In this document: piece by piece, positions 1 to 8,793 of the stretch
How positions within the stretch are numbered: the first letter of the stretch is position 1
How the letters are laid out: each line of letters starts with the position of its first letter
Assembly (NCBI GenBank): GCA_002712255.1
Contig: PATB01000007.1
Span: 33,490 to 67,930 of the forward strand
Origin: Alphaproteobacteria bacterium
GTDB lineage: Bacteria; Pseudomonadota; Alphaproteobacteria; Methylaequorales; Methylaequoraceae
DNA length: 34,441 nt
Reading direction: 5' to 3'
Made by a program: the position numbers and the translations under genes
Notes under the pieces: model-generated
The model's input: the letters and a program-made list of their open reading frames with translations, nothing else
What the model was told of the DNA's origin: nothing
Databases searched by the model: none

Positions 1-740
1 GCACATATTGGATCAACTTCAGTAACTAAAACTCTACAACCTGCATTTCTTAAACTTTCCGCAGAGCCTTTACCAACATCACCATAACCAGCTACCACTG
101 CAACTTTTCCAGCCATCATAACATCTGTTGCTCGACGAATTCCATCAACAAGACTTTCTCTACATCCATATTTATTATCAAATTTTGATTTTGTAACCGA
201 GTCATTCACATTAATTGCTGGAACCTTTAAAGTTCCATTCTTTTCCATCTCAATTAATCTCAAGACTCCAGTTGTAGTTTCCTCAGACAAGCCTTTAATT
301 TCGTTCATCATTTGTGGATACTTTTCATGCATTAATTTTGTGAGGTCTCCTCCATCATCTAGAATTAAATTAGGTACCCAACCATCAGGTCCTTTAATTG
401 TTTGTTCTATACACCACCAAAACTCTTCTTCAGTTTCACCTTTCCAAGCAAAAACTGGTATTTTTTTTTCAGCAATTGCTGCTGCAGCTTGGTCCTGCGT
501 TGAATAAATATTACAAGAACTCCATCTAACAGACGCACCTAACTCTATTAAAGTTTCAATTAAAACGGCAGTTTGAATTGTCATATGTAGGCAGCCCGCT
601 ATTCTCGAACCACTAAGAGGTTTTGTTTGTGCATATTCTTCTCTTAATTTCATTAAACCTGGCATTTCCGTTTCTGCTATATTTATTTCTTTACGGCCCC
701 ATTCTGATAGTTTTATATCTTTTATCTTATAATCATTCAT
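1..740 (-). CDS. ahcY: Adenosylhomocysteinase, 3' part cut by window edge
   Basis: Hydrolyses S-adenosylhomocysteine to adenosine and homocysteine in the cytoplasm, removing the inhibitory product of SAM-dependent methylation. Translating the minus strand from the ATG at 738-740 gives about 246 residues that match the N-terminal half of the family: [37 protein letters not shown], the substrate loop [17 protein letters not shown], and the NAD-binding glycine motif GYGDVGKG near residues 218-225. The remaining C-terminal part lies outside the window. The start sits 22 bases after the stop of the HPr-EI gene on the same strand, so it is probably the last visible gene of that operon. A purine-rich GTGAG precedes the ATG. 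The gap is too short for a SAM or SAH riboswitch of its own. Family assignment is secure. Confidence 0.96.
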   Translation of the reverse strand, partial: MNDYKIKDIKLSEWGRKEINIAETEMPGLMKLREEYAQTKPLSGSRIAGCLHMTIQTAVLIETLIELGASVRWSSCNIYSTQDQAAAAIAEKKIPVFAWKGETEEEFWWCIEQTIKGPDGWVPNLILDDGGDLTKLMHEKYPQMMNEIKGLSEETTTGVLRLIEMEKNGTLKVPAINVNDSVTKSKFDNKYGCRESLVDGIRRATDVMMAGKVAVVAGYGDVGKGSAESLRNAGCRVLVTEVDPIC

Positions 741-762
741 AATATTTATCTCACTTTAAGTT

Positions 763-2823
763 CTAATTATTAATCATACGGTTAATCTTATTGTAATAAG
801 ATTTAAGAATTTGTTTTATGCGTACACTATCATCTTCTTCTAAAATTTCATCAGAAATTTTTTTAACTTCTTCATAATTAATATTTTCTATAAATTGTTT
901 TACTTTTAAAATCCTAGAAATACTCATCGATAGTCCATTAATTCCCATTCCCAATAATAATGATGTAAAATTTGTGTCTCCTGCCATTTCACCACAAACA
1001 CTAACTGGAACTCCAACTTTTTTTGCAGACTCTGCGGACAATTTAATTAATCTTAAAACTGACAAATGTGCAGGGTCGTATATTTTTGCTACTTCCTCAT
1101 CACCACGATCAATTGCTAATGTATACATCGTAAGGTCATTGGTTCCAATTGCCAAAAAATCACAATTTTTAGCTATTGCCTCTGAAATTAGCGCTGCTGC
1201 TGGTGTTTCTATCAAAACACCAACGTCAGGTGGAGTTGATGAAATTTTAACTTTTTTTAATAATAAATCTTTTCTCACATTATCTATTAACTTTTTAGCT
1301 TCAGTTAATTCTGAAACATTAGATACCATTGGTAACATTATTCTTACATTCCCATGCCTACTTGCTCTAAGTATAGCAGAAATTTGCCTTCTAAAGATTT
1401 TTGGAAATGCTAGGGTCAGCCTAATTGCCCTTAGTCCAAGTGCCGGATTCGGTGATTTATTTAAATACTTTTCAATTGAAGGAACTTTTTTATCATTTCC
1501 AATATCTAATGTTCTAATTGTTAAAGGTTTACCTTTAAGATATTTTAAAGTTTTTTTTAAGGAATCATATTGCGCATTTTCTGATGGCATTCTTTTTTTA
1601 TTCATAAAAAGATACTCACTTCTGTACAATCCAATTCCATCGATTCCTCTTTTCATCGATTCTTTTGCTTCATCAGAATTATCAATATTAGCCTCGATTT
1701 TAATACGTACATTATCTTGGGTTTTTGGAATGATTTTTTTTAAGTAATTTAGTTTTTTATCTTTATTTTTTTGTTCCTCAATTTTTTTTTTATAAAAATT
1801 TACAGTCTGATTTGTTGGATTTTTAATCAATAAACCTTTCTCACCATCAAGTACAATTTTTTCATTATTTTTTATATTTTTTAAGAAGTTTTTTACTCCT
1901 ACAACTGTAGGAATAGACAAGGATCTTGCAACAATGGCAAAATGCCCTTCCGGTCCTCCAAGTATACTAACTAGCCCAGAAATTTTTGATTTCGAATGGG
2001 ATAGAAGATCTGCAGGGCTTAATTCTGAGGCTACAATTATTTGATTTTCTTGAGGCTTTCTTTTTTTCTTTTTTTTATTTTGTAAGTTTTCTAAAATTCT
2101 TTTACATACATCCCTTACATCGTCAAACCTATCTTTTAAATAATCATCTTTTATTTTTTTAAATATTTTTGAATGCTTGTTTAACTCTTCAATAATTGCA
2201 AATTCAGCATTAATTAAATCTGTTTGAATTCTTTTTTTTGAGTCCTTTATCAAAGAAGATGATGTAATTATGGATTTGTTTGCTTGAAGCATAAATTTCA
2301 TTTCTTTGTATATATCATTCCTTGAACCCTTGATTTTTTCAATAATTTTTGATAAATCATCAAGTGATTTTTTTACAGCTAAATCTAACCTTTTGTGCTC
2401 TTTTTTAATTTCATAAATTGGGATATTATATTTCGAATATGTGATGTCATTTCCTTCTACTACAAAACAATTTCCTATTGCATAACCATTTGATACTGGG
2501 ATACCCTTGAATGAAACCTCCCTAATAATATTATCACTTAACGGTTTTTCTTCACCAAAGTTATTTTTAATTAAATTTACTAACTTTGATAAATCCTCCT
2601 GTGAATTTTCTCCTATACATTGAATTTTGATTTCTGTACCCTTCGATGCAGCTAGTGTCATCAAACCTAGAAGAGAAGAACCGTTCACTATATTCTTTCC
2701 TTTTCTTATTACAAATTTTGATTTACATTTTGAAATTAATTCTACAAATTTAGCAGACGCTCTTGCATGCAATCCAAGTCTATTAGTAATTAAAATTGTT
2801 TTCTCTAGTCTTTTTTCTTGCAA
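763..2823 (-). CDS. HPr-Enzyme I fusion phosphotransferase (PEP-protein phosphotransferase)
   Basis: Takes phosphate from phosphoenolpyruvate and passes it on to a PTS chain. Residues about 6-92 are an HPr domain: RLGLHARASAKF carries the phospho-acceptor His19, and NGSSLLGLM carries Ser50, aligned with the regulatory serine that HPr kinase modifies. From about residue 105 it is a complete Enzyme I: phospho-His domain GGPEGHFAIVARS (His294), PEP-barrel motifs GLYRSEYLFM and IGTNDLTMYTLAIDRGD, and the acid-base cysteine in SVCGEMAGD (Cys610). There is no GAF domain, so it is not the classical PtsP(Ntr). The start is TTG at 2821-2823, inside the end of the EIIA gene, with GGAGAG about ten bases upstream; no ATG exists before residue 55, which lies inside HPr. 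The 686-residue length fits HPr plus Enzyme I. In most alphaproteobacteria HPr is a separate small protein. Function is secure; the fusion is directly visible. Confidence 0.93.
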   Translation of the reverse strand: MQEKRLEKTILITNRLGLHARASAKFVELISKCKSKFVIRKGKNIVNGSSLLGLMTLAASKGTEIKIQCIGENSQEDLSKLVNLIKNNFGEEKPLSDNIIREVSFKGIPVSNGYAIGNCFVVEGNDITYSKYNIPIYEIKKEHKRLDLAVKKSLDDLSKIIEKIKGSRNDIYKEMKFMLQANKSIITSSSLIKDSKKRIQTDLINAEFAIIEELNKHSKIFKKIKDDYLKDRFDDVRDVCKRILENLQNKKKKKRKPQENQIIVASELSPADLLSHSKSKISGLVSILGGPEGHFAIVARSLSIPTVVGVKNFLKNIKNNEKIVLDGEKGLLIKNPTNQTVNFYKKKIEEQKNKDKKLNYLKKIIPKTQDNVRIKIEANIDNSDEAKESMKRGIDGIGLYRSEYLFMNKKRMPSENAQYDSLKKTLKYLKGKPLTIRTLDIGNDKKVPSIEKYLNKSPNPALGLRAIRLTLAFPKIFRRQISAILRASRHGNVRIMLPMVSNVSELTEAKKLIDNVRKDLLLKKVKISSTPPDVGVLIETPAAALISEAIAKNCDFLAIGTNDLTMYTLAIDRGDEEVAKIYDPAHLSVLRLIKLSAESAKKVGVPVSVCGEMAGDTNFTSLLLGMGINGLSMSISRILKVKQFIENINYEEVKKISDEILEEDDSVRIKQILKSYYNKINRMINN

Positions 2824-3227
2824 TTGGTTGTCTCTCCAAAAAAAGCTGATGCCACATTCATATATTTTCGGCCTGACTCTTGGGATATTTTGATCAATTC
2901 CTTAATATTACATTTATGTCTTAATGATGAAATTTTAATTAACATTGGTAAATTTACACCAGCAACAACCTCAACCTTTTCCTCATCCATAACTGAGATT
3001 GCTAAATTTGATGGTGTACCACCAAACATATCGGTTAAAACAATAACACCTTTTTTTTGGTCAACTTTTTTTATTGCTTTTATAATTTCTTTCCTTTTTT
3101 TTTCAACATCATCATCTGGAAAAATAGAAATTGCTTCAATATTTTCTTGTTTACCTACTATATGCTCTAAAACTGAAAGAAATTCAGTGGCAATATTGGA
3201 GTGGCTTACTAAAACTATACCAATCAT
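2805..3227 (-). CDS. PTS EIIA component, mannose (EIIA-Man) family
   Basis: A 140-residue cytoplasmic EIIA domain that accepts phosphate from HPr. The N-terminus MIGIVLVSHSN carries the expected phospho-histidine (His9), and the family motif VLTDMFGGTPSN and the AGVNLPMLIKI segment are present. No EIIB or EIIC permease gene is in the window, so it more likely acts as a regulatory output of the chain than in sugar uptake; in alphaproteobacteria the same protein (ManX/PtsX) is part of a regulatory PTS with HprK. It begins two bases after the rapZ stop and its last 19 bases overlap the start of the HPr-EI gene, which suggests translational coupling. The family call is firm; the regulatory role is inferred from context. 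Confidence 0.92.
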   Translation of the reverse strand: MIGIVLVSHSNIATEFLSVLEHIVGKQENIEAISIFPDDDVEKKRKEIIKAIKKVDQKKGVIVLTDMFGGTPSNLAISVMDEEKVEVVAGVNLPMLIKISSLRHKCNIKELIKISQESGRKYMNVASAFFGETTNCKKKD

Positions 3228-3229
3228 AT

Positions 3230-4069
3230 TTATAAATCCCTATGGTCTATGAAAACCTCAATATCTTTTTTATGCTTAAGAAAAGAAAAAAACATTTCAC
3301 TACTTACCACTGATCTATGTATTCCACCGGTGCAACCAAAGGCAACAGTTATATAGTCTTTACCTTCATCCTTAAACCCTCTCAACATTCTATCAAAAAG
3401 ATCTGTTATCTTATCAAAAAAAATGTGAAAATACTCCTGATTTTTTACAAATTCAATTATTTCTTTATCTTTACCATTCATACTTTTCAATGTCTTTTCA
3501 TAAAATGGGTTTCTTAAAAATCTCATATCAAAAACAAAATCTGCTTCTTTAGGCAGTCCATTTTTAAAACCAAAAGAAATAATTCTTACAGTTGTTTTTA
3601 TTTTAATGTCTTTATCAAATAATGCTTTTATTTTTTTTCTTAATAAATTAATAGATAAATCAGTTGTGTTTATATAATGATTGCTTATTTTTTTTAGAGG
3701 CTCAAGCCAGTTTCTTTCTCTATCAATTATTTCAATCATCGGCAAATCAAGTTTTAAAGGATGTATTCTTCTGCTTTCTTTAAATCTATTTAATAGTTTG
3801 GTTGTTTCACAATCAAAAAAAACTGTAGAAATTTCAATTTTTCTTTTTTTATTTTTAATCAGTTGAGAAATCTTTTTTGCATTAAAGTCTCTACTTCTTA
3901 TATCTATACCAATTGCTAGATTGGTTTTTATATTTACCTTCAATATATTAACTAATAATGATGTTGGAATATTATCAATAGCCTCAAAACCCAAGTCTTC
4001 TAATATTTTTAGGGCAGATGTTCTACCGGCACCTGATAGTCCCGTAACTATTAAAATTTTTCTAGGCAT
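3230..4069 (-). CDS. rapZ: RNase adapter protein RapZ / nucleotide-binding protein
   Basis: A 279-residue protein of the RapZ (YvcJ) family. In E. coli RapZ senses glucosamine-6-phosphate and guides RNase E to a small RNA; the alphaproteobacterial role is less clear. The N-terminal P-loop reads GLSGAGRTSA (residues 10-19), with Arg where many homologues have Lys, followed by LEDLGFEAIDNIP. The conserved C-terminal motif FGCTGGIHRS is at residues 244-253. It starts with ATG at 4067-4069, overlapping the hprK stop by 8 bases, and ends two bases before the EIIA gene, so hprK-rapZ-EIIA-HPr/EI is one transcription unit. The Arg-type P-loop is, as far as I know, common in alphaproteobacterial RapZ and not a sign of decay. 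Confidence 0.94.
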   Translation of the reverse strand: MPRKILIVTGLSGAGRTSALKILEDLGFEAIDNIPTSLLVNILKVNIKTNLAIGIDIRSRDFNAKKISQLIKNKKRKIEISTVFFDCETTKLLNRFKESRRIHPLKLDLPMIEIIDRERNWLEPLKKISNHYINTTDLSINLLRKKIKALFDKDIKIKTTVRIISFGFKNGLPKEADFVFDMRFLRNPFYEKTLKSMNGKDKEIIEFVKNQEYFHIFFDKITDLFDRMLRGFKDEGKDYITVAFGCTGGIHRSVVSSEMFFSFLKHKKDIEVFIDHRDL

Positions 4070-4487
4070 TATTTTTTATTTCATTTAACTTCAGTTTTAT
4101 CTTCGCTACTGATGATGAGTTTTTTCCATAGATTCTTATTTTAGGAATATTTAAATTCATAAACTTCCCAAACGTCTTATTAGGTAATCTATCAACTTCA
4201 TATTCTACCAATTCAACAATTAATAAAAGTTTTATATTATCTACATATGGTACAGTCATTATACCTATCTCTCTCACTTCTAACAATCCTTTGGTTTGTA
4301 AGGCAGGAAATAAAAAAATTGAATCTTTATTTTTTTTACATATCGTAACATCATCGGAAATTAAAGTTGCGCCAGAATCAATTAATCTTAAGGCTAAATC
4401 AGACTTTCCAGATCCTGAATCTCCAACAATCAATACACCAGAATCCTCAATTACAACTGAGGTTGAGTGTAAAGTTTTAGATTTCAT
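4062..4487 (-). CDS. hprK: HPr kinase/phosphorylase, short alphaproteobacterial type
   Basis: Phosphorylates, and in many homologues dephosphorylates, the regulatory serine of HPr, here part of the HPr-EI fusion two genes downstream. The protein has 141 residues and consists only of the catalytic domain; the N-terminal domain of Firmicutes HprK is absent, as is usual in alphaproteobacteria. It shows the P-loop GDSGSGKS (residues 22-29), the ISDD metal-site segment, and the family signature KGLLEVREIGI (residues 66-76). ATG at 4485-4487 lies one base after the PCuAC stop. The gene order puts kinase, target and EIIA in one operon. The call is firm. Confidence 0.93.
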   Translation of the reverse strand: MKSKTLHSTSVVIEDSGVLIVGDSGSGKSDLALRLIDSGATLISDDVTICKKNKDSIFLFPALQTKGLLEVREIGIMTVPYVDNIKLLLIVELVEYEVDRLPNKTFGKFMNLNIPKIRIYGKNSSSVAKIKLKLNEIKNNA

Positions 4488-4488
4488 T

Positions 4489-4953
4489 TTAATTTAAGTA
4501 TTTAGATTTTAAATTCTTATTTAGGACCATTGTCTTTACATTATGTGTTGTACCATTTTTAAGATTTACCTGGATATCAAAAGAGTCGCCATCATTTAGC
4601 TTTTCTTTAATTCCAAAAAACATTAAGTGTTTTCCACCTGGTTGCAAATAAAGCTCACTTTTTCCTTTAACTACAACCTCCTTTATCATAACCATTTTTG
4701 CAATATCGTTTGTGAATTTTATGTCGTGCATCTCTATTCTTGACGAAAGATCACTACTGAAAGAGTCGATTTGAATATCTTTATCCGAAGTATTGAATAA
4801 GCTCATATAAACAGCAATGTTTTCTTGTCCATCATACGTTTCAAAAGTATAAGATCCATGAATGACTAAATGATTATTTTTTTTTGAAAAAACATGTTCA
4901 AAAGGTACAATTATAAGAATAAATAATAGTAAGTATTTGAATTTTACTTTCAT
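4489..4953 (-). CDS. Periplasmic copper chaperone PCu(A)C family
   Basis: A 154-residue exported protein that delivers Cu(I) to the CuA site of cytochrome oxidase in characterised homologues. The N-terminus (residues 1-23) is a signal peptide with a basic start and a hydrophobic core. The copper motif is exact: His76, ten residues, Met87, twenty-one residues, then His109-x-Met111, within the LQPGGKHLM segment. It is the first gene of the minus-strand block leading to hprK, one base before that start, and it diverges from the HugZ-like gene across a 44-base gap. Its usual partner, a SCO protein, is encoded at 23669 in this window. Link to the PTS genes is only positional. Confidence 0.9.
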   Translation of the reverse strand: MKVKFKYLLLFILIIVPFEHVFSKKNNHLVIHGSYTFETYDGQENIAVYMSLFNTSDKDIQIDSFSSDLSSRIEMHDIKFTNDIAKMVMIKEVVVKGKSELYLQPGGKHLMFFGIKEKLNDGDSFDIQVNLKNGTTHNVKTMVLNKNLKSKYLN

Positions 4954-4997
4954 AATTAATATTTAATATTTATATAAAATTTTTAGTTTGTAAATAA

Positions 4998-5795
4998 ATG
5001 AATATCAATTTTAAAACAAGACAATTAATTAGGTCAGCTTCAAGAGGTTATCTTTCAACTGAGTTTGTTCCAAAAAATTTTAAAAAACTTAAGCTTAGTA
5101 TTTCAAAACCATTTTCATATTCAACTTTTGTTATGACAGCCTTTGATTATGATCTGTCTCCATTACTTCTATTATCAAATTTATCTGAACATACTACAAA
5201 TATTATCAATAACAGTTCAGTCTCTCTAATGGTTTGTGAGGAAAATAATCTTTATAATTTTTTTCCAAAATTTAAAAATAAGTTTCCCGGTATCGATTAT
5301 GAAGATCCTATGTCGCGACCAAGGGTAACACTAATTGGTAATATAAAAAAAACAACAGATACTAATCATCGTAGAAGATTTTTAAACAGACATCCTGCAG
5401 CAAAGCTCTATTCTAACTTTGGGGATATGAATTTTTATAAGATTGAAATAAAAACTGCACACCTAATTGGAGGATTTGCTCATGTAAAATGGTTTAAAAA
5501 AAATGAACTAGTCAACAAGCAAAACCTAAATTACATAAATAGTGAGGCCAATATAATCAGTCATATGAATGATCATCATAATGAGAGTATCAAACTATAT
5601 TTACAAAAATTTATAAAAAATATCAAATCAATTGAAAAAAGGGGGAATTGGAAAATTGTAGGAATTGATCCTGATGGTTTTGATCTGAGAAAGAAAAAAT
5701 TACTAACTAGACTTTTTTTTGATAAAGAAATTTCAAATGCAAAAAAACTTAGAGGGATGTTTGTAAAGCTTCACAAGGAAGCTATTAAAAACTAA
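4998..5795 (+). CDS. HugZ-like heme/FMN split-barrel protein with DUF2470 domain
   Basis: A 265-residue cytoplasmic protein of the pyridoxamine-phosphate-oxidase-like split-barrel superfamily. Characterised HugZ/HutZ members bind heme and help release iron from it. The split barrel covers residues 1-160, with DPMSRPRVTLIG and the RHPAAKLYSNFGDMNFYKI segment that typifies this group; the DUF2470 region (about 175-260) contains HMNDHHNESI and IDPDGFDLR. It starts with ATG at 4998, 44 bases from the divergent PCuAC gene. Its stop overlaps the stop of convergent polA. A true PNPOx is less likely because the C-terminal half is the HugZ type. Substrate is not proven. Confidence 0.82.
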   Translation: MNINFKTRQLIRSASRGYLSTEFVPKNFKKLKLSISKPFSYSTFVMTAFDYDLSPLLLLSNLSEHTTNIINNSSVSLMVCEENNLYNFFPKFKNKFPGIDYEDPMSRPRVTLIGNIKKTTDTNHRRRFLNRHPAAKLYSNFGDMNFYKIEIKTAHLIGGFAHVKWFKKNELVNKQNLNYINSEANIISHMNDHHNESIKLYLQKFIKNIKSIEKRGNWKIVGIDPDGFDLRKKKLLTRLFFDKEISNAKKLRGMFVKLHKEAIKN

Positions 5796-8584
5796 TGAGC
5801 TTCGTCCCAATTCAATCCTTCACCCACATCAACTTTAATGGGCACATTTAATTCTAACAAACTTTGATGTGAACCAACCATAATTTTAGGGATTTCTAGT
5901 TTAATAAAATCAATCTCATTTTCTGGTACCTCAAAAATTAATTCATCATGTACTTGAATTAACATTTTCGTTTTTAATCCTTCAGTTTTTAAAAAATTAT
6001 AAATCTTAGGCATTATTATTTTTATCAAATCAGCTGCACCTCCTTGAATAGGTGCATTAATTGCCGACCTTTCAGCAAAATTTCTTCTACTTGCAATTTT
6101 ATCATTGATAAATGGGATATATATTCTTCTACCAAATGGAGTAAAAACGTGTCCTTTGCCTCTGCATAAATCAATTGTATTCTTCATATATTCTTTAATA
6201 CCAGGATATTTTAAAAAATAATTTTCAATGTAACTTTTTGCTTCAGAGTTTGAAATCTCCAATTGAAGAGCTAGACCATAAGGAGAAATTCCATAAATAA
6301 TACCAAAATTTATGATTTTTGCTTTTCTTCTTAGATCATTATTTAACGATTCTTTATTTACTTGAAATACTTCCATTGCAGTCACACTATGAATATCTTC
6401 ATCATTGCTAAAAGCATTTAGTAGTGATTTTACATTTGCTACATGTGCCAAAATTCTTAGTTCTATCTGGGAATAATCTATTGACACGATTTTGTGATTG
6501 GGCGCAGGAACAAAAGCTTTTCTTATTTCTCTCCCTTCATTAGTCTTAATAGGAATATTTTGTAAATTTGGGTCATTAGATGAAAACCTACCTGTTAAAG
6601 TACTTGCCATTCCAAAAGATGTATGAATTCTTTTTGTTTTTTTGTTTTCTCTTGATAATAAACCTTCACAATATGTATTTCTTAGTTTTGAAAGATGTCT
6701 CCAATCCAAAACTAATGACGCCACCTCATACTTTTCTGATTTTAATTTTTCTAATATCTTCACATCTGTTTGAAAATTACCACTCTTTCCTTTTTTTCCA
6801 TGCGGAAGTTCTAATTTTGTAAAAAGAATCTCACCTAGTTGTTTAGGTGAACCAATATTAAATTTTTCTCCAACAAGTTTAAAAACATCGGACTCTAAAA
6901 TTTCAATTTTTTTTAAAAAAACTTTTGAAATTTTTTCTAGATGCCTATTATTTACTTTACAACCATTTATTTCCATCATTCCCACTATTTCAATAAGAGG
7001 TCTTTCAACATAAAAATAAAAATAATATAATTTACTTTTTATCAACTCTAATTTTAAAATTTCCCATAAGCGAAAAGTTATGTCTGAATCTTCTGCTGAA
7101 TATAAAAGTGCTTTATCTAAATCTACCTCAGAAAAAAGAATTTTTTTCTTATTAAAAGTTGTTACATCAGAAAATTTAATTGTTTCATGAGATAAAAAAT
7201 CCATTGCTAACTCATCAAGATTATGTCCTCGAAATCCAGTTCTTAAAACGTAAGACATTAGCATGGTATCATCCATATTTTTTAAGGTTATGCCTAAAGC
7301 CTTAAGAATAATAAAATCATACTTTATATTTTGACCAACTTTAAGGATTGATTCGTCTTCCAAAATAATTTTAACTCTGGGAATAAATTCATCTAATTCA
7401 AGTTGGTCATCTTTTCTTTCTTTATGTTTTAATGGAATGTAACAAGCTTTACTATTTTCAAATGACATTGAAAATCCAACTATTTCAGCTTCTACCGGGT
7501 TAGTTGATGTAGTTTCGCAATCAATTGCTAAAACTCCTTTTTCATTGGCCAAGTTACACCAAACCTCCAACGCATTTAAATTGGTAATTAATTCATAATT
7601 ATTTTTATTAATTCGATTTCTAATTGGAGTTCTAAATTCTTTAGTTTCTGATAAATTTAAGTCTCTCTTATTTTTACCAAAATCTTTATTACTACCGTTT
7701 CCAAATTTAGAAATTACATTTGCTTTTACTTTATTAAATTCCATTTCATCAAGAAAGTTTAAAAGTTTATTAACATCTAATGGTCGAAATTTTAGTTTAT
7801 CTAAGGAGACCGGTAATTTTACATCTTGTCTTAAAGTAACTAATTGCTTAGAAATAAACGCTAAGTCTTTGTTTTCTTCTAATGAGAGTCTTCTTTTCTC
7901 CTGCTTAATTTTATGAGTATTTTCAATTAAATTTTCCAAATTATCGAAATCATTAATTAACTGGGCTGCTATTTTAGGTCCTATGCCAGGAACACCAGGA
8001 ATATTATCTGACGAATCTCCAGCTAATGCTTGTACATCAATTACTTTTTCTGGATACACTCCAAATTTCTCAAAAACACTCTCTCTACCAATTTCTTTTT
8101 TTTTAAGTGGATCAAACATTAGAATATTTTTATCAATTAATTGCATTAAATCTTTGTCAGATGAAACTATTGTTACTTTTTTATTTTTTTCAATTGCAAT
8201 TTTTGAATATGATGCGATCAAATCGTCAGCCTCGAAACCTTTGTATTCAATGGACTTAAGATTAAAATGCTCTGGAACTTTTTTAATTATATCAAATTGA
8301 GGTTTAAGGTCATCAGGAGGATCTGATCTATTGGCTTTATATTCAGAATAAATTTGATTTCTGAACGTTTCACGAGCTGCATCAAATATTACGGCAATTT
8401 CTATATTTCCACCTTTTTCTGCTTGTATATCTTCAACAAGTTTTAAAAGCATATTACAGAATCCAAATACGGCATTTACTGGTAATCCATCAGATCTATA
8501 CATTGGTGGAAGCGCGTAATATGCTCTAAATATATACCCAGAGCCATCAACAAGAACTAATTCTTCTTTACTAATATCAGTCAT
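5792..8584 (-). CDS. polA: DNA polymerase I
   Basis: A 930-residue repair and Okazaki-fragment polymerase with all three domains. The 5'-3' exonuclease domain (LVLVDGSGYIFRAYYALPP, VSSDKDLMQL, GDSSDNIPGVPGIGPK) is followed by an intact 3'-5' proofreading domain (LAIDCETTSTNP, VGQNIKYDF, YSAEDSDITFRL) and the polymerase domain (VSIDYSQIELRILAH, KIINFGIIYGIS, LIQVHDELIFE). I chose ATG at 8582-8584. A TTG at 8615-8617 would add 11 residues, but those bases match another reading frame of an upstream zinc-ribbon gene (PYCGMKFQKK), whose stop overlaps this ATG as ATGA. The last bases overlap the stop of the convergent HugZ-like gene, with no terminator between. Call is certain. Confidence 0.97.
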   Translation of the reverse strand: MTDISKEELVLVDGSGYIFRAYYALPPMYRSDGLPVNAVFGFCNMLLKLVEDIQAEKGGNIEIAVIFDAARETFRNQIYSEYKANRSDPPDDLKPQFDIIKKVPEHFNLKSIEYKGFEADDLIASYSKIAIEKNKKVTIVSSDKDLMQLIDKNILMFDPLKKKEIGRESVFEKFGVYPEKVIDVQALAGDSSDNIPGVPGIGPKIAAQLINDFDNLENLIENTHKIKQEKRRLSLEENKDLAFISKQLVTLRQDVKLPVSLDKLKFRPLDVNKLLNFLDEMEFNKVKANVISKFGNGSNKDFGKNKRDLNLSETKEFRTPIRNRINKNNYELITNLNALEVWCNLANEKGVLAIDCETTSTNPVEAEIVGFSMSFENSKACYIPLKHKERKDDQLELDEFIPRVKIILEDESILKVGQNIKYDFIILKALGITLKNMDDTMLMSYVLRTGFRGHNLDELAMDFLSHETIKFSDVTTFNKKKILFSEVDLDKALLYSAEDSDITFRLWEILKLELIKSKLYYFYFYVERPLIEIVGMMEINGCKVNNRHLEKISKVFLKKIEILESDVFKLVGEKFNIGSPKQLGEILFTKLELPHGKKGKSGNFQTDVKILEKLKSEKYEVASLVLDWRHLSKLRNTYCEGLLSRENKKTKRIHTSFGMASTLTGRFSSNDPNLQNIPIKTNEGREIRKAFVPAPNHKIVSIDYSQIELRILAHVANVKSLLNAFSNDEDIHSVTAMEVFQVNKESLNNDLRRKAKIINFGIIYGISPYGLALQLEISNSEAKSYIENYFLKYPGIKEYMKNTIDLCRGKGHVFTPFGRRIYIPFINDKIASRRNFAERSAINAPIQGGAADLIKIIMPKIYNFLKTEGLKTKMLIQVHDELIFEVPENEIDFIKLEIPKIMVGSHQSLLELNVPIKVDVGEGLNWDEAH

Positions 8585-8738
8585 TTTTTTTGAAATTTCA
8601 TTCCACAATATGGGCAACTAACAACTTTTCTGATGATAAATCTAAATAGACAATAGGATGAGAATCTGACCCAACACCCTTACAACTTACTTTTGAAGAA
8701 GTTATGTATTTTATTTGTTTAAAAAGCTCTTCATCCAT
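8581..8738 (-). pseudogene. zf-CHCC (NDUFS6-like) zinc-ribbon gene with apparent one-base frameshift
   Basis: Too short for routine ORF calling. From ATG 8736-8738 the minus strand encodes MDEELFKQIKYITSSKVSCK, then GVGSDSHPIVYLDLSSEK, and then runs into nonsense and a stop near 8598. If one extra A is supplied in the GAAAAG run (plus 8626-8629), the frame continues as KVVSCPYCGMKFQKK and stops with TGA at 8581-8583. Together the two pieces give the zf-CHCC pattern, Cys...His-Pro-x-VYLDL...CPYC, seen in a small zinc protein related to the complex I accessory subunit NDUFS6. The corrected stop overlaps the polA ATG as ATGA, typical of an intact operon pair. The defect could be a sequencing error, a real mutation or a slippage site; the sequence cannot tell. 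Confidence 0.75.
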
Positions 8739-8751
8739 GGGATTAAATTAA

Positions 8752-8780
8752 TTGTCGCATTTTTATAAAAAAAATATAAC
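8752..8780 (+). promoter_or_regulatory. Candidate sigma-70 promoter for the ABC ATPase gene
   Basis: TTGTCG at 8752-8757 and TATAAC at 8775-8780 are separated by exactly 17 bases. Transcription would begin near 8787, leaving a leader of only about seven bases before ATG 8794. This makes the in-frame TTG at 8752 part of the -35 box and not a start codon. In an AT-rich region such matches occur by chance, so this is a moderate call. Confidence 0.45.
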
Positions 8781-8793
8781 TTTATTTTATAAA

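Noticed and set aside
313-321. TGTGGATAC, a near DnaA-box
   Set aside because: Single imperfect copy inside the ahcY coding region; no cluster.
974-1747. A 257-codon open frame on the plus strand, antisense to the HPr-EI gene
   Set aside because: It mirrors the coding frame of Enzyme I, has no recognisable domain, and AT-poor stop content of the opposite strand explains its length.
8585-8617. TTG start at 8615 extending polA by 11 residues
   Set aside because: These bases encode the CPYC end of the zinc-ribbon gene in another frame, and the ATG at 8584 shows ATGA coupling.
8752-8793. TTG start extending the ABC ATPase by 14 residues
   Set aside because: The extra residues do not resemble the family and the TTG fits a -35 box with a well-spaced -10.
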